A program made the position numbers and the translations under genes. A stretch of DNA of 5,508 nucleotides from Desulfobulbaceae bacterium (GTDB lineage: Bacteria; Desulfobacterota; Desulfobulbia; Desulfobulbales; Desulfocapsaceae). A model generated the notes under the pieces. The model saw only the letters and a program-made list of their open reading frames with translations, ran no database searches and was not told the origin of the DNA. The stretch is taken from contig JAUVON010000206.1 in assembly GCA_030599175.1 (NCBI GenBank), positions 1 through 5,508 on the forward strand, given 5' to 3'. Of this stretch, positions 4,125 through 5,508 are shown in pieces (the stretch's first letter is position 1; each line of letters begins with the position of its first letter).

Positions 4125-5508
4125 TTATCTATTCAATTTTTCAACCTGCTCTCTCTGCTCCTCTTCCAGTAGGACGACATCAGGACTCCAGTCAAGCCAT
4201 TCTTTTTCCGGTTTATCATAGAGAAAAAAATGTTGTCCGGCCACCGCCTGGTTGCCAACCTGCTCATTATCCGGAGTCGCGAATGCGATACCGCCCTTCA
4301 TAATTGCCTCCAGGGATTCGGTGGAGACTGTGATCCCGGAAAGGATCCCCCCTTCTATCCTTGCTCCGCTTACATTCCAGAATCGCGTATTTTCCCTGAT
4401 TATTGCAATGTAAGGGGAAGCGATGGATACAAAAACATAGACTTTCTTGAAAGAGGGAGAAAGCTGGGAGCCGGTTACCTGGCCGACCTTAACCTGCCGG
4501 TAATAGACAGGGGAGCCGACGCCGAGGGAACCGAGGTGGGAGGTGTCAAGGATGATGCCCAGACCGGTTTTGCTGGCAATTTCGGTATACGGCGGAGAGT
4601 TAAGTGCCATAAAGGTTCGTGTTGGCTCACCCTCTCCGGGGAGGAAGGTAAGAAAGGAGCCGAAGATAATGGTGTCCAGATTCTTGACTCTGGAAAGATT
4701 CAGCTCCGCCTGTTCCACCCAGATTCTGGTTTGGGCTCTGAACAGCGAGGCAATGCTTTTTTCAACCCTGACCTTTGCTGTCACAATCTGTAAATTGTTA
4801 CTGAATGAGATTTTAGTAACCCTGCCAGCGACAATCCCTTTATATTTGACAGGAGCACCTTCCTTCAGTCCATGGGTTTCCTCAAAATGGACTGTCAGTT
4901 CGACCTCGTCAGCATGGAGAGCTTCATCCAGGCTGTCGTAGAGCGGATAAGGGTTATCAGGGGAAATTGGTGCACCCTCAGCGACATTGATACAGCCGAT
5001 CCCACCGGAAAAAATAGACTGGAGGGAGCCGGTCTGTACATTAACGCCGGAAAGTCCTCCGGAAATCTGTATTCCACTGGTGTTATAAAAGCGGGTTTTC
5101 TCGTTTATCAGATTTTTAAACCCCTCATGGACAAAACATTCAATGAGGACCTCCTTCTGATCGTCGGTGAGCCGGAAGTTCTCAATATACCCGATTTCAA
5201 TGCTTTTAAGGAGGATAGGGGCGCCAATTGATAAAGACTGGGCATTTTGTGAGAGGATAAGGAACCGTTTTCCAGGTGCCTGTAGTTCCGGCAGAGATTC
5301 AACCGCCTTTTTATAACTGGTATAGAGGTGATATTCTTTTCCATCCTGGGGGTGCGAGTTTTTCTTTTTCTTCAGTCTGTCAGGAGTGGTAAAACTAATC
5401 CCGCCATACAGCATTCGCGCCAGGGGGCCTGTGGATACTTCAAGCCCTGAAAAATCAGCCTCTATTTCGATGCCGCGATGTATCCAGAACACACTTTTTT
5501 TACTCAGA
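4125..5508 (-). CDS. MCE (MlaD/PqiB/LetB-like) multi-module protein, 5'-truncated by window
   Basis: The frame is open from the right edge (5507) to a TAA at 4125-4127, so at least 460 C-terminal residues are visible and the start lies outside. A GTG at 5492 is not the start, because it falls inside a conserved stretch (SVFWIHRG). MCE proteins form hexameric rings or tunnels that carry lipids between inner and outer membranes of Gram-negative cells. Counting from that GTG, the modules are: the end of one (1-38, closing with YGGISFTTPD), a second at 75-172 (SIGAPILLKSIEIG to FSGGIGCINV), a third at 197-290 (KEGAPVKYKGIVAG to LPGEGEP) and a fourth at 309-408 (GVGSPVYYRQVKVG to KGGIAFATPD). With at least four modules it exceeds MlaD (one) and PqiB (three) and resembles LetB/YebT (seven). 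The C-terminus is a short charged helix (440-455), not the long PqiB needle helix. A PqiA/LetA-type membrane partner would be expected upstream, beyond the window. Confidence 0.93.
   Translation of the reverse strand, partial: LSKKSVFWIHRGIEIEADFSGLEVSTGPLARMLYGGISFTTPDRLKKKKNSHPQDGKEYHLYTSYKKAVESLPELQAPGKRFLILSQNAQSLSIGAPILLKSIEIGYIENFRLTDDQKEVLIECFVHEGFKNLINEKTRFYNTSGIQISGGLSGVNVQTGSLQSIFSGGIGCINVAEGAPISPDNPYPLYDSLDEALHADEVELTVHFEETHGLKEGAPVKYKGIVAGRVTKISFSNNLQIVTAKVRVEKSIASLFRAQTRIWVEQAELNLSRVKNLDTIIFGSFLTFLPGEGEPTRTFMALNSPPYTEIASKTGLGIILDTSHLGSLGVGSPVYYRQVKVGQVTGSQLSPSFKKVYVFVSIASPYIAIIRENTRFWNVSGARIEGGILSGITVSTESLEAIMKGGIAFATPDNEQVGNQAVAGQHFFLYDKPEKEWLDWSPDVVLLEEEQREQVEKLNR

Overview
The window looks like ordinary chromosomal DNA from a Gram-negative bacterium of moderate GC content. 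The best guess is a Desulfobacterota (delta-proteobacterial) genome, possibly Desulfobulbales. This is inferred from the protein families (a stand-alone HsdR-N-like protein, a PqiB/LetB-type MCE protein, a class II DAHP synthase) and from the style of the intergenic repeats. There is no rRNA or other marker to confirm it. No tRNA, rRNA, CRISPR array or transposase gene was seen.

Layout, left to right. (1) 1-131: two tandem hairpins downstream of the first gene. (2) 132-1481, minus strand: a complete class II DAHP synthase, the entry enzyme of the shikimate pathway, with all expected metal and substrate residues. (3) 1482-1641: its leader, with a hairpin that pairs best in the minus-strand RNA. 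(4) 1642-2184, minus strand: a small HsdR-N-like protein lacking an evident ExK nuclease motif; it lies upstream of the DAHP synthase on the same strand. (5) 2185-2877: a 693-base divergent intergenic region without a credible gene. It carries two small non-coding elements of about 150 bp with related inverted ends (TCGTAAAAA / TTTTTACGA), plus a stray third end. One element contains a 19-bp perfect inverted repeat with an ATTCCC(N8)GGGAAT core. (6) 2878-3459 and 3482-3970, plus strand: a LemA family membrane-anchored protein followed 22 bases later by an unrecognised 162-residue helical protein; they form a likely two-gene operon. (7) 4015-4070: a strong bidirectional terminator between convergent genes. 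(8) 4125 to the right edge, minus strand: the C-terminal part of a multi-module MCE (PqiB/LetB-like) lipid-transport protein, truncated by the window.

The genes do not form one pathway. They cover aromatic amino-acid synthesis, an unknown nucleic-acid-related protein, a LemA envelope operon and an envelope lipid-transport protein. No clearly new biological system was found. The points most worth a second look are the paired MITE-like elements just upstream of lemA, the unknown LemA partner, and the MCE protein with at least four modules.
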